DNA from: Liolophura sinensis
Lineage: Eukaryota; Mollusca; Polyplacophora; Chitonida; Chitonidae
Direction: 5' to 3'
Assembly: GCF_032854445.1 (NCBI RefSeq)
Contig: NW_027018024.1
Location: 1-64,000 of the forward strand
Length of the DNA stretch: 64,000 nucleotides
Shown: positions 48,376 to 62,200 of the stretch, piece by piece
Position numbering within the stretch: position 1 is the first letter of the stretch
Layout of the letters: every line of letters begins with the position of its first letter
Notes under the pieces: generated by a model
Seen by the model: the letters and a program-made list of their open reading frames with translations, nothing else
Database searches by the model: none
Told to the model about the DNA's origin: nothing
Position numbers and translations under genes: made by a program

Positions 48376-51144
48376 CCAATTCCGCATCTTTTGGCACCTT
48401 ATTGATGTGGGTCAGTGTTCAATTGTACTTTTTACAGCAGACTGTATCTAGTACATTGTGTTTTTTATGTACAAATGGTGTGCTTTTTCTACACGTAGAT
48501 AAAGACATTGAGATTGTCTTGGACTTAGAAGTAAGACAATTGCTGGGTGAGTTAAATGGGCTTAGCCCAAAGATTTGACGTCTTCTGGGCTACCGAAGGG
48601 CACATAACTTATAGTCAAAAGTTGAATATAGTAATTACCAGTCGCGATGGTACATAGTACAGTGTAGCAGATTTTAATTAACAAAAAGAACCAGGCAAAA
48701 ATGCAAAAGTGGAAAAACTGTTTCAATGCTGCTAGTAAGAGGCTAATCCGACGTATTTTGTGACGAAAAATCGAATGGTGCAAACCGCGTTGCTCTCCGA
48801 CGTTTACCTTTGGCTGTAGCCACAATTGAATGATTATTGATGTCATTGTCACGTGCCCAGCAACGGCTATTACTCCATGGAAACCAATGAAATTTGCAAT
48901 TTTTTAACAGCTGCCGATGCCTGGCCCAATTCCGCATCTATTAGAACCTTATAGAAGTGGTTTAGTGATCAGTTGTACTTTTTACAGCCGACTGTATCTA
49001 GTACCTTGTGTTTTTTATGTACAAATGCTGTGGTTTTTCTACACGTCGATAAAGACATTGAGATTGTCTTGGACTTAGAAGTAAGACAATTGCTGGGTGA
49101 GTTAAATGGGCTTAGCCCAAAGATTTGACGTCTTCTGGGCTACCGAAGGGCACATAACTTATAGTCAAAAGTTGAATATAGTAATGACCAGTCGCGATTG
49201 TACATAGTACAGTGTAGCCGATTTCAAATAACAAAAAGACCAGGCAAAAATGCAAAAATGGAAAAACTGTTCCAGTGCAGCTGGTAAGAGGCTAATCCGA
49301 CGTATTTTGTGACGAGAAATCGAATGGTGCAAACCGCGATGCTGTCCGACCAATACTTTTGGCTGTAGCCACAATTGAATGATCATTGATGTCATAGTCA
49401 CGTGCCCAACAACGGCTCTTACTCCATGGAAACCAGGGAAATTTGCAATTTTTTAAACAGCTGCCGATGCCTGGGCCAATTCCGCATCTTTTAGAACCTT
49501 ATTGATGTGGGTCAGTGATCAGTTGTACTTTTTACAGCAGACTGTATCTAGTACCTTGTGTTTTTTATGTACAAATGGTGTGGTTTTTCTACACGTAGAT
49601 AAAGACATTGAGATTGTCTTCGACTTAGAAGTAAGACAATTGCTGAGTGAGTTAAACGGGCTTAGCCCAAAGATTTGACGTCTTCTGGGCTACCGAAGGG
49701 CACATATCTTACAGTCAAAAGTTGAATATAGTAATGACCAGTCGCGATTGTACATAATACAGTGTAGCCGATTTCAAATAACAAAAAGACCAGGCAAAAA
49801 TGCAAAAGTGGAACAACTGTTCCAGTGCTGCTAGAAAGAGGCTAATCCGACGTATTTTGTGACGAGCAATCGAATGGTGCAAACCGCGTTGCTCTCCGAC
49901 CAATACTTTTGGCTGTAGCGACAAATGAATGATCATTGATGACAAAATCACGTGCCTAGCAACGGCTCTTACTCCATGGAAACCAGGTAAATTTGCCATT
50001 TTTTTAAAACAGCTCCCGATGCCTGGCCCAATTCCGCATCTTTTGGCACCTTATTGATGTGCGTCAGTGTTCAATTGTACTTTTTACAGCAGACTGTATC
50101 TAGTACATTGTGTTTTTTATGTACAAATGGTGTGCTTTTTCTACACGTAGATAAAGACATTGAGATTGTCTTGGACTTAGAAGTAAGACAATTGCTGGGT
50201 GAGTTAAATGGGCTTAGCCCAAAGATTTGACGTCTTCTGGGCTACCGAAGGGCACATAACTTATAGTCAAAAGTTGAATATAGTAATTACCAGTCGCGAT
50301 TGTACATAGTACAGTGTAGCAGATTTTAATTAACAAAAAGACCAGGCAAAAATGCAAAAGTGGAAAAACTGTTTCAGTGCTGCTAGTAAGAGGCTAATGC
50401 GACGTATTTTGTGACGAAAAATCGAATGGTGCAAACCGCGTTGCTCTCCGACGTTTACCTTTGGCTGTAGCCACAATTGAATGATTATTGATGTCATTGT
50501 CACGTGCCCAGCAACGGCTATTACTCCATGGAAACCAATGAAATTTGCAATTTTTTAACAGCTGCCGATGCCTGGCCCAATTCCGCATCTATTAGAACCT
50601 TATAGAAGTGGTTCAGTGATCAGTTGTACTTTTTACAGCCGACTGTATCTAGTACCTTGTGTTTTTTATGTACAAATGCTGTGGTTTTTCTACACGTCGA
50701 TAAAGACATTGAGATTGTCTTGGACTTAGAAGTAAGACAATTGCTGGGTGAGTTAAATGGGCTTAGCCCAAAGATTTGACGTCTTCTGGGCTACCGAAGG
50801 GCACATAACGTATAGTTAAAAAATGAATATAGTAACGACCAGTCGCGATTGTGCATAGTACAGTGTATCCGATTTCAAATTAACAAAAAGACCAGGCAAA
50901 AATGCAAAAGTGGAAAAACTGTTCCAGTGCTGCTGGTAAGAGGCTAATCCGACGTATTTTGTGACGAGAAATCGAATGGTGCAAACCGCGTTGCTCTCCG
51001 ACCAATACTTTTGGCTGTAGCGACAATTGAATGATCATTGATGTCATAGTCACGTGCCCAGCAACGGCTCTTACTCCATGGAAACCAGGGAAATTTGCAA
51101 TTTTTTAAACAGCTGCCGATGCCTGGGCCAATTCCGCATCTTTT
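48376..51144 (+). repeat. Five-unit HOR E, copy 2
   Basis: It is directly adjacent to copy 1. Identity starts just after a G/C difference at 45622/48375 and ends just before AGAACC at 51145, where copy 1 continued into GGCACC. The junction is thus confined to a shared segment of about 17 bases, CCAATTCCGCATCTTTT. The few differences include an extra A near 48690 and GATGTGCGTCAG near 50057. Confidence 0.93.
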
Positions 51145-51796
51145 AGAACCTTATTGATGTGGTTCAGTGATCAGTTGTACTTTTTACAGCAGACTGTATC
51201 TAGTACCTTGTGTTTTTTATGTACGAATGGTGTGGTTTTTCTACACGTAGATAAAGACATTGAGATTGTCTTGGACTTAGAAGTAAGACAATTGCTGGGT
51301 GAGTTAAATGGGCTTAGCCCAAAGATTTGACGTCTTCTGGGCTACCGAAGGGCACATAACTTATTGTCAAAAGTTGAATATAGTAATGACCAGTCGCGAT
51401 GGTACATAGTACAGTGTAGCCGATTTCCATTAACAAAAAGACCAGGCAAAAATGCAAAAGTGGAAAAACTGTTCCAGTGCTGCTGGTAAAAGGCTAATCC
51501 GGCGTAATTTGTGACGAGAAATCGAATGGTGCAAACCGCGTTGCTCTCCGAAAAATACTTTTGGCTGTAGCCACAATTGAATGATCATTGATGTCATAGT
51601 CACGTGCCCAGCAACGGATCTTACTCCATGGAAACCAGGGAAATTTGCAATTTTTTAATCAGCTGCCGATGCCTGGGCCAATTCCACATCTTTTAGAACC
51701 TTATTGATGTGGGTCAGTGATCAGTTGTACTTTTTACAGCAGACTGTATCTAGTACCTTGTGTTTTTTATGTACAAATGGTGTGGTTTTTCTACAC

Positions 51797-52855
51797 GTAG
51801 ATAAAGACATTGAGATTGTCTTGGACTTAGAAGTAAGACAATTGCTGGGTGAGTTAAATGGGTTGAGCCCAAAGTTTTGACGTCTTCTGGGCTACAGAAG
51901 GGCACATAACTTATAGTCAAAAGTTGAATATATTAATGACCAGTCGCGATGGTACATAGTACAGTGTAGCCGAATTCAATTAACAAAAAGACCAGGCAAA
52001 AATGCAAAAGTGGAAAACCTGTTCCAGTGCTGCTGGTAAGAGGCTAATCCGACGTATTTTGTGACGAGAAATCGAATGGTGCAAACCGCGTTGCTCTCCG
52101 ACCAATACTTTTGGCTGTAGCCACAATTGAATGATCATTGATGTCATAGTCACGTGCCCAACAACGGCTCTTACTCCATGGAAACCAGGGAAATTTGCAA
52201 TTTTTTAAACAGCTGCCGATGCCTGGGCCAATTCCGCATCTTTTAGAACCTTATTGATGTGGGTCAGTGATCAGTTGTACTTTTTACAGCAGACTGTATC
52301 TAGTACCTTGTGTTTTTTATGTACAAATGGTGTGGTTTTTCTACACGTAGATAAAGACATTGAGATTGTCATGGACTTAGAAGTAAGACAATTGCTGAGT
52401 GAGTTAAACGGGCTTAGCCCAAAGATTTGACGTCTTCTGGGCTACCGAAGGGCACATATCTTACAGTCAAAAGTTGAATATAGTAATGACCAGTCGCGAT
52501 TGTACATAATACAGTGTAGCCGATTTCAAATAACAAAAAGACCAGGCAAAAATGCAAAAGTGGAAAAACTGTTCCAGTGCTGCTAGAAAGAGGCTAATCC
52601 GACGTATTTTGTGACGAGAAATCGAATGGTGCAAACCGCGTTGCTCTCCGACCAATACTTTTGGCTGTAGCGACAAATGAATGATCATTGATGACAAAAT
52701 CACGTGCCTAGCAACGGCTCTTACTCCATGGAAACCAGGTAAATTTGCCATTTTTTAAAACAGCTCCCGATGCCTGGCCCAATTCCGCATCTTTTGGCAC
52801 CTTATTGATGTGGGTCAGTGTTCAATTGTACTTTTTACAGCAGACTGTATCTAGT
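51797..52855 (+). repeat. Two-unit block related to 44642-45700
   Basis: TATATTAATGACC, CCAAAGTTTTGACG, AAAACCTG, CTGAGTGAGTTAAACGGG and TGCTAGAAAGAGG occur in the same order at an offset of 7155-7156. A further diverged relative lies at about 55605-56640, which shares GGTTGAGCCCAAAG and TATTAATG. Confidence 0.82.
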
Positions 52856-52897
52856 ACATTGTGTTTTTTATGTACAAATATTGTGGTTTTTCTACAC

Positions 52898-53423
52898 GTA
52901 GATAAAGACATTGAGATTGTCTTCGACTTAGAAGTAAGACAAATGCTGGATGAGTTAAATGGGCTTAGCGCAAATAAGGGCACATAACTTATAGTCAAAT
53001 TTGAATATAGTAATGACCAGTCGCGATGGTACATAGTACAGTGGAGCCGATTTAAATTAACAAAAAGACCAGGCAACAATGCAAAAGTGGAAAAACTGTT
53101 CCAGTGCTGCTGGAAACAGGCTAATCCGACGTATTTTGTGACGAGAAATCGAATGGTGCAAACCGAGTTGCTCTCCGACCAATACTTTTGGCTGTAGCCA
53201 CAATTGAATGATCATTGATGTCATAGACACGTGCCCAGCAACGGCTCTTACTCCATGGAAACCAGGGAAATTTGCAATTTTTTAAACAGCTGCCGATGCC
53301 TGGGCCAATTCCGCATCTTTTAGAACCTTATTGATGTGGGTCAGTGATCAGTTGTACTTTTTACAGCCGACTGTATCTAGTACCTTGTGTTTTTTATGTA
53401 CAAATGGTGTGGTTTTTCTACAC
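52898..53423 (+). repeat. Short unit, 526 bp (23-bp deletion), outside zone III
   Basis: GCGCAAAT is joined to AAGGGCAC near 52974, with CAAATTTG. This is the only 23-base deletion unit outside 15.3-29.8 kb. It begins the zone-III-like island. Confidence 0.9.
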
Positions 53424-53953
53424 GTAGATAAAGACATTGAGATTGTCTTGGACTTAGAAGTAAGACAATTGCTGGGTGAGTTAAATGGGCTTAGCCCAAA
53501 GATTTGACGTCTTCTGGGCTACCGAAGGGCACATAACTTATAGTCAAAAGTTGAATATAGTAATGACCAGTCGCGATTGTACATAGTACAGTGTAGCCGA
53601 TTTCAAATAACAAAAAGACCAGGCAAAAATGCAAAAATGGAAAAACTGTTCAAGTGCTGCTGGTATGAGGCTAATCCGACGTATTTTTAGACGAGAAATC
53701 GAATGGTGCAAACCGCGTTGCTCTCCGACCAATACTTTTGGCTGTAGCGACAATTGAATGATCATTGATTACAAAATCACGTGCCCAGCAATGGCTCTTA
53801 CTCTATGGAAACCAGGGAAATTTTGCAATTTTTTAAACAGCTGCCGATGCCTGGCCCAATTCCGCATGTTTTGGCACCTTATTGTACTTTTTACAGCAGA
53901 CTGTATCTAGTACTTTGTGTTTTTTATGTACAAATGGTGTGGTTTTTCTACAC
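53424..53953 (+). repeat. Short unit, 530 bp (21-bp deletion), outside zone III
   Basis: CACCTTATT is joined to GTACTTTTTAC near 53881. GATTACAAAATCACG, CTCTATGG and GCATGTTTTGG are shared with 18.2-18.4 and 20.4-20.6 kb. Confidence 0.9.
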
Positions 53954-56900
53954 GTAGATAAAGACATTGAGATTGTCTTCGACTTAGAAGTAAGACAATT
54001 GCTGGGTGAGTTAAATGGGCTTAGCCCAAAGATTTGACGTCTTCTGGGCTACGGAAAGGCACATAACTTATAGTCAAAAGTTGAATATAGTAATGACCAG
54101 TCGCGATGGTACATAGTACAGTGTAGCCGAATTCAATTAACAAAAAGACCAGGCAAAAATGCAAAAGTGGAAAAACTGTTCCAGTGCTGCTGGTAAGAGG
54201 CTAATCCGGCGTAATTTGTGACGAGAAATCGAATGGGGCAAACCGCGTTGCTCTCCGACCAATACTTTTGGCTGTAGCGACAATTGAATGATCATTGATG
54301 TCATAGTCACGTGCCCAGCAACGGCTCTTACTCCATGGAAACCAGGGAAATTTGCAATTTTTTAAACAGCTGCCGATGCCTGGGCCAATTCCGTATGTTT
54401 TGGCACCTTATTGATATGTGTCAGTGTTCAATTGTATTTTTTACATCAGACTGTATCTAGTACTTTGTGTTTTTTATGTACAAATGGTGTGGTTTTTCTA
54501 CACGTAGATAAAGACATTGAGATTGTCTTGGACTTAGAAGTAAGACAATTGCTGGGTGAGTTAAATGGGCTTAGCCCAAAGATTTGACGTCTTCTGGGCT
54601 ACCAAAAGGCACATAATTTATAGTCAAAAGTTGAATATAGTAATGACCAGTCGCGATGGTCCATAGTACATTGCAGCCGAATTCAATTAACAAAAAGACC
54701 AGGCAAAAATGCAAAAGTGGAAAAACTGTTCCAGTGCTGCTGGTAAAAGGCTAATCCGACGTATTTTGTGACGAGAAATCGAATGCTGCAAACCGCGTTG
54801 CTATCCGACCAATACTTGTGGCTGTTTCGACAATTAAATGATCAATAATGTCATTGTCACGTGCCCAGCAACGGCTCTTACTCCATGGAAACCAATGAAA
54901 TATGCAATTTTTTAATCAGCTGCTGATGCCTGACCCAATTCCGCATCTTTTGGCACCTTTTTGATGTGGGTGAGTGTTAAAGTGTACTTTTTACAGCAGA
55001 CTGTATCAAGTACCTTGTATTTTTTATGTACGAATGGTGTGGTTTTTCTACACGTAGATAAAGACATTGAGATTGTCTTGGACTTAGAAGTAAAACAATT
55101 GCTGGGTGAGTTAAATGGGCTCAGCGCAAAGATTTGACGTCTTCTGGGCTACCGAAGGGCACATAACTTATAGTTAAAAGTTGAATATAGTAATGACCCG
55201 TCGCGATTGTACATAGTACAGTGTATCCGATTTCAAATTAACAAAAAGACCAGGCAAAAATGCAAAAGTGGAAAAACTGTTCCAGTGCTGCTGGTAAGAG
55301 GCTAATCCGACGTATTTTTAGACGAATAATCGAATGGTGCAAACCGCGTTGCTCTGCGACCAATACTTTTGGCTGTAGCGACAATTGAATGATCATTGAT
55401 TACAAAATCACGTGCCCAGCAACGGCTCTTACTCCATGGAAACCAGGGAAATTTGCAATTTTTTAAACAGCTGCCGATGCCTGGGCCAATTCCGCTTCTT
55501 TTAGAACCTTATTGATGTGGGTCAGTGATCAGTTGTACTTTTTACAGCAGACTGTATCTAGTACCTTGTGTTTTTTATGTACAAATGGTGTGGTTTTTCT
55601 ACACGTAGATAAAGACATTGAGATTGTCTTGGACTTAGAAGTAAGACAATTGCTGGGTGAGTTAATTGGGTTGAGCCCAAAGTTTTGACGTCTTCTGGGC
55701 TACCGAAGGGCACATAACTTCTAGTCAAAAGTTGAATATATTAATGACCAGTCGCGATGGTACATAGTACAGTGTAGCCGAATTCAATTAACAAAAAGAC
55801 CAGGCAAAAATGCAAAAGTAGAAAACCTGTTCCAGTGCTGCTGGTAAGAGGCTAATCCGACGTATTTTGTGACGAGAAATCGAATGGTGCAAACCGCGTT
55901 GCTCTCCGACCAATACTTTTGGCTGGAGCGACAATTGAATGATCATTGATGTCATAGTCACGTGCCCAACAACGGCTCTTACTCCATGGAAACCAGGGAA
56001 ATTTGCAATTTTTTAAACAGCTGCCGATGCCTGGCCCGATTCCGCATCTTTTGGCACCTTATTTATGTGGGTCAGTGTTTAAGTGTACTTTTTACAGCAG
56101 ACTGTATCTAGTACTTTGTGCTTTTTATGTACGAATGGTGTGGTTTTTCTACACGTAGATAAAGACATTGAGATTGTCAAGGACTTAGAAGTAAGACAAT
56201 TGCTGAGTGAGTTAAATGGGCTTAGCCCAAAGATTTGACGTCTTCTGGGCTACCGAAGGGCACATATCTTACAGTCAAAAGTTGAATATAGTAATGACCA
56301 GTCGCGATGGTACATAGTACAGTGTAGCCGATATCAATTAACAAAAAGACCAGGCAAAAATGCAAAAGTGGAAAAACTGTTCCAGTGCTGCTTGAAAGAG
56401 GCTAATCCGACGTATTTTGTGACGAGAAATCGAATGGTGCAAACTGCGTTGCTCTCCGACCAATACTTTTGGCTGTAGCGACAAATGAATGATCATTGAT
56501 GACAAAATCACGTGCCTAGCAACGGCTCTTACTCCATGGAAACCAGGTAAATTTGCCATTTTTCAAAAACAGCTGCCGATGCCTGGCCCAATTCCGCATC
56601 TTTGGCACCTTATTGATGTGGGTCAGTGTTCAATTGTACTTTTTACAGCAGACTGTATCTAGTACTTTGTGTTTTTTATGTACAAATGGTGTGCTTTTTC
56701 TACACGTAGATAAAGACATTGAGATTGTCATGGACTTAGAAGTAAGACAAATGCTGGATGAGTTAAATGGGCTTAGCCCAAAAATTTGACGTCTTCTGGG
56801 CTACAGAAGGGCACATAACTTATAATCAAAAGTTGAATATAGTAATGACCAGTCGCGATGGTACATAGTACAGTGTAGCTGATTTCCATTAACAAAAAGA

Positions 56901-58907
56901 CCAGGCAAAAATGCAAAAGTGGAAAAACTGTTCCAGTGCTGCTGGTAAGAGGCTAATCCGACGTATTTTGTGACGAAAAATCGAATGGTGCAAACCGCGT
57001 TGCTTTCCGACCATTACTTTTGGCTGTAGCCACAATTGAATGATCATTGATGTCATAGTCACTTGCCCAGCAACGGCTCTTACTCCATGGAAACCAGGGA
57101 AATATGCCATTTTTTAACAGCTGCCGATGTCTGGCCCAATTCCGCATCTATTAGAACCTTATAGATGTGGTTCAGTGATCAGTTGTACTTTTTACAGCAG
57201 ACTGTATCTAGTACCTTCTGTTTTTTATGTACAAATGGTGTGCTTTTTCTACACGTAGAAAAAGACATTGCGATTGTCTTGTACTTAGAAGTAAGACAAT
57301 TGCTGGGTGAGTTAAATGGGCTTAGCCCAAAGATTTGACGTCTTCTGGGCTACCGAAGGGCACATAACTTATAGTCAAAAGTTGAATATAGAAATTACCA
57401 GTCGCGATTGTACATAGTACATTGTAGCCGATTTCAATTAACAAAAAGACCAGGCAAAAATGCAAAAGTGGAAAAACTGTTCCAGTGCTGCTGGTAAGAG
57501 GCTAATCCGACGTATTTTGTGACGAGAAATCGAATGGTGCAAATCGCGTTGCTCTCCGACCAATACTTTTGGCTGTAGCCACAATTGAATGATCATTGAT
57601 GACAAAATCACGTGCTTGGCAACGGCTCTTACTCCATGCAAACCAGGGAAATTTGCCATTTTTTAAACAGCTGCCGATGCCTGGCCCAATTCCGCATCTT
57701 TTAGCACCTTATTGATGTGGGTCAGTGATCAGTTGTACTTTTTACAGCAGACTGTATCTAGTACCTTGTGTTTTTTATGTACGAATGGTGTGGTTTTTCT
57801 ACACGTAGATAAAGACATTGAGATTGTCTTGGACTTAGAAGTAAGACAATTGCTGGGTGAGTTAAATGGGCTTAGCCCAAAGATTTGACGTCTTCTGGGC
57901 TACCGAAGGGCACATAACGTATAGTTAAAAGTTGAATATAGGAACGACCAGTCGCGATTGTGCATAGTACAGTGTATCCGATTTCAAATTAACGAAAAGA
58001 CCAGGCAAAAATGCAAAAGTGGAAAAACTGTTCCAGTGCTGCTGGTAAGAGGCTAATCCGACGTATTTTGTCACGAGAAATCGAATGGTGCAAACCGCGT
58101 TGCTCTCCGACCAATACTTTTGGCTGTAGCCACAATTGAATGATCATTGATGTCATAGTCACGTGCCCAGCAACGGCTCTTACTCCATGGAAACGAGGGA
58201 AATTTGCAATTTTTTAAACAGCTGCCGATGCCTGGGCCAATTCCGCATCTTTTAGAACCTTATTGATGTAGGTCAGTGATCAGTTGTACTTTTTACAGCA
58301 GACTGTATCTAGTACATTGTGTTTTTTATGTACGAATGGTGTGGTTTTTCTACACGTAGATAAAGACATTGAGATTGTCTTGGACTTAAAAGTAAGACAA
58401 TTGCTGGATGAGTTAAATGGGCTTAGCCCAAAGATTTGACGTCTTCTGGGCTACCGAAGGGCACATAACGTATAGTCAAAAGTTGAATATAGTAACGACC
58501 AGTCGCGATTGTACATAGTACAGTGTATCCGATTTCAAATTAACAAAAAGACCAGGCAAAAATGCAAAAGTGGAAAAACTGTTCCAGTGCTGATGGTAGG
58601 AGGCTAATCCGACGTATTTTGTGACGAAAAATCGAATGGTGCAAACCGCGTTGCTCTCCGACCAATACTTTTGGCTGTAGCGACAATTGAATGATCATTG
58701 ATGTCATAGTCACTTGCCCAGCAACGGCTCTTACTCCATGGAAACCAGGGAAATTTGCAATTTTTTAAACAGCTGCCGATGCCTGGCCCAATTCCGCATC
58801 TATTAGAACCTTATAGATGTGGTTCAGTGATCAGTTGAACTTTTTACAGCAGACTGTATCTAGTACATTGTGTTTTCTAAGTACGAATGGTGTGGTTTTT
58901 TCTACAC

Positions 58908-60190
58908 GTAGATAAAGACATTGAGATTGTCTTGGACTTAAAAGTAAGACAATTGCTGGATGAGTTAAATGGGCTTAGCCCAGAGATTTGACGTCTTTTG
59001 GGCTACCGAAGGGCACATAACGTATAGTTAAAAGTTGAATATAGTAACGACCAGTCGCGATTGTGCATAGTACAGTGTATCCGATTTCAAATAACAAAAA
59101 GACCAGGCAAAAGTGCAAAAGTGGAAAAACTGATCCAGTGCTGCTCGTAAGAGGCTAATCCGACGTATTTTGTGACGAGAAATCGAATGGTGCAAACCGC
59201 GTTGCTCTCCGACCAATACTTTTGGCTGTAGCCACAATTGAATGATCATTGATGACAAAATCACGTGCCTAGCAACGGCTCTTACTCCATGGAAACCAGG
59301 GAAATTTGCCATTTTTTAAACAGCTGCCGATGCCTGGCCCAATTCCGCATCTTTTAGCACCTTATTGATGTGGGTCAGTGTTCAATTGTACTTTTTACAG
59401 CAGACTGTATCTAGTACATTGTGTTTTTTATGTACGAATGGTGTGGTTTTTCTACACGTAGATAAAGACATTGAGATTGTCTTGGACTTAGAAGTAAGGC
59501 AATTGCTGGGTGAGTTAAATGGGCTTAGCCAAAGATTTGACGTCTTCTGGGCTACCGAAGGGCACATAACTTATAGTCAAAAGTTGAATATAGTAATGAC
59601 CAGTCGCGATGGTACATAGTACAGTGTAGCCGAATACAATTAACAAAAAGACCAGGCAAAATGCAAAAGTAGAAAACCTGTTCCAGGTGCTGCTAGTAAG
59701 AGGCTAATCCGACGTATTTTGTGACGAGAAATCGAATGGTGCAAACCGCGTTGCTCTCCGACCAATACTTTTGGCTGTAGCGACAATTGAATGATCATTG
59801 ATGTCATAGTCACTTGCCCAGCAACGGCTCTTACTCCATGGAAACCAGGGAAATTTGCAATTTTTTAACAGCTGCCGATGCCTGGCCCAATTCCGCATCT
59901 ATTAGAACCGAACCTTATAGATGTGGTTCAGTGATCAGTTGTACTTTTTACAGCAGACTGTATCTAGTACATTGTGTTTTCTAAGTACGAATGGTGTGGT
60001 TTTTCTACACGTAGATAAAGACATTGAGATTGTCTTGGACTTAAAAGTAAGACAATTGCTGGATGAGTTAAATGGGCTTAGCCCAGAGATTTGACGTCTT
60101 TTGGGCTACCGAAGGGCACATAACGTATAGTTAAAAGTTGAATATAGTAACGACCAGTCGCGATTGTGCATAGTACAGTGTATCCGATTT
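58908..60190 (+). repeat. Two-unit duplication (offset 1103)
   Basis: The stretch around 58870-59100 recurs at 59970-60190. Both contain TTTTCTAAGTACG, CCCAGAGATTTGACG, CTTTTGGGCTACC and GTAACGACCAG. In addition 58908-59570 resembles 62210-62870 at an offset of about 3302. A 5-base tandem duplication (GAACCGAACC) sits near 59905. Confidence 0.78.
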
Positions 60191-61499
60191 CCAATAAACA
60201 AAAAGACCAGGCAAAAATGCAAAAGTGGAAAAACTGTTCCAAGTGCTGCTTGTAAGAGGCTAATCCGACGTATTTTGTCACGAGAAATCGAATGGTGCAA
60301 ACCGCGTTGTTCTCCGACCAATACTTTTGGCTGTAGCCACAATTGAAAGATCATTGATGTCATAGTCACTTGCCCAGCACGGCTTCTTACTCCATGGAAA
60401 CCAGGGAAATATGCAATTTTTGAACAGCTGCCGATGCCTGGCCCAATTCCGCATCTTTTAGAACCTTATAGATGTGGTTCAGTGATCAGTTGTACTTTTT
60501 AAAGCAGACTGTATCTAGTACATTGTGTTTTTTATGTACGAATGGTGTGGTTTTTCTACACGTAGATAAAGACATTGAGATTGTCTTGGACTTAAAAGTA
60601 AGACAATTGCTGAATGAGTTAAATGGGCTTAGCCCAAAGGATTTGACGTCTTCTGGGCTACCGAAGGGCACATAACGTATAGTTAAAAGTTGAATATAGT
60701 AACGACCAGTCGCGATTGTGCATAGTACAGTGTATCCGATTTCAATTAACAAAAAGACCAGGCAAAATGCCAAAGTGGAAAAACTGTTCCAGTGCTGCTG
60801 GTAAGAGGCTAATCCGACGTATTTTGTCACGAGAAATCGAATGGTGCAAACCGCATTGCTCTCCGACCAATACTTTGGCTGTAGCCACAATTGAATGATC
60901 ATTGATGACAAAATCACGTGCCTAGCAACGGCTCTTACTCCATGGAAACCAGGGAAATTTGCAATTTTTAAACAGCTGCCGATGCCTGGCCCAATTCCGC
61001 ATCTTTTAGCACCTTATTGATGTGGGTCAGTGTTCAATTGTACTTTTTACAGCAGACTGTATCTAGTACCTTGTGTTTTTTTTGTACAAATGGTGTGGTT
61101 TTTCTACACGTAGATAAAGACATTGAAATTGTCATGGACTTAGAAGTAGACAAATGCTGGATGAGTTAAATGGGCTTAGCCCAAAAATTTGACGTCTTCT
61201 GGGCTACCGAAGGGCACATAACTTATAATCAAAAGTTGAAAATAGTAATGACCAGTCGCGATGGTACATAGTACAGTGTAGCCGATTTCCATTAACAAAA
61301 AGACCAGGCAAAAAATGCAAAGTGGAAAAACTGTTCCAGTGCTGATGGTAAAAGGCTAATCCGACGTATTTTGTGACGAGAAATCGAATGGTGCAAACCG
61401 CGTTGCTCTCCGACCATTACTTTTGGCTGTAGCCACAATTGAAAGATCATTGATGTCATAGTCACTTGCCCAGCAACGGCTCTTACTCCATGGAAACCA

Positions 61500-62200
61500 G
61501 GGAAATATGCAATTTTTTGAACAGCTGCCGATGCCTGGCCCAATTCGCATCTTTTAGAACCTTATAGATGTGGTTTCAGTGATCAGTTGTACTTTTTACA
61601 GCAGACTGTATCTAGTACATTGTGTTTTTATGTACGAATGGTGTGGTTTTTCTACACGTAGATAAAGACATTGAGATTGTCTTGACTTAAAAGTAAGGAC
61701 AATTGCTGAATGAGTTAAATGGGCTTAGCCCAAAGATTTGACGTCTTCTGGGCTACCGAGAGCACATAACGTATAGTTAAAAAGTTGAATATAGTAACGA
61801 CCAGTCGCGAATGTGCATAGTACAGTGTATCCGATTTCAATTAACAAAAAGACCAGGCAAAAATGCAAAAGTGGAAAAACTGTTCCAGTGCTGCTTGTAG
61901 GAGGCTAATCCGACGTATTTTGTGACGAAAAATCGAATGGTGCAAACCGCGTTGCTCTCCGACCATTAACTTTTGGCTGTAGCTACAATTGAATGATCAT
62001 TGATGTCATAGTCACGTGCCCAGCAACGGCTCTTACTCCATGGAAACCAGGGGAAATTTGCAATTTCTTAAACAGCTGCCGATGCCTGGGCAATTCCGCA
62101 TCTTTTAGAACCTTATTGATGTAGGTCAGTGATCAGTTGTACTTTTTACAGCAGACTGTATCTAGTACCTTGTGGTTTTTTATGTACAAATGGTGTGGTT
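61500..62200 (+). repeat. Three-unit-offset duplicate, left partner
   Basis: It matches about 63150-63850 (unit 61658 pairs with 63307, unit 62210 with 63856; offset 1646-1649). Shared markers are TTTTTTGAACAGC, CGCGAATGTGCATAG, GTAGGAG, TGTAGCTACAATTG and CTGAATGAG. Confidence 0.8.

Larger units (their letters stand above)
41339..51246 (+). repeat. Array zone V: 18 full-length units
   Basis: Unit starts are 41339, 41889, 42439, 42990, 43540, 44091, 44642, 45191, 45742, 46291, 46841, 47394, 47944, 48495, 49045, 49595, 50147 and 50696. All units are 549-553 bases. The left half shows no tight HOR. The unit at 42990 resembles that at 51247 (offset 8257), while 44642 and 45191 resemble 51797 and 52347 (offset 7155-7156). 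The right half is HOR E. Confidence 0.92.

Noticed and set aside
48376-51144. rDNA intergenic-spacer repeats.
   Set aside because: No rRNA gene sequence occurs anywhere in 64 kb, and the repeat continues without interruption.
59900-59912. GAACCGAACC as the start of a microsatellite or telomere-like motif.
   Set aside because: It is a single 5-base duplication in one unit and lies in an indel-rich stretch.
60486-60917. Longest open frame, about 143 codons on the minus strand, and many similar 60-120-codon frames on both strands.
   Set aside because: The frames recur at the same place in each unit, overlap on opposite strands, are broken or fused by unit-level indels, show no recognisable domain, and follow from repetition of one 550-bp sequence.
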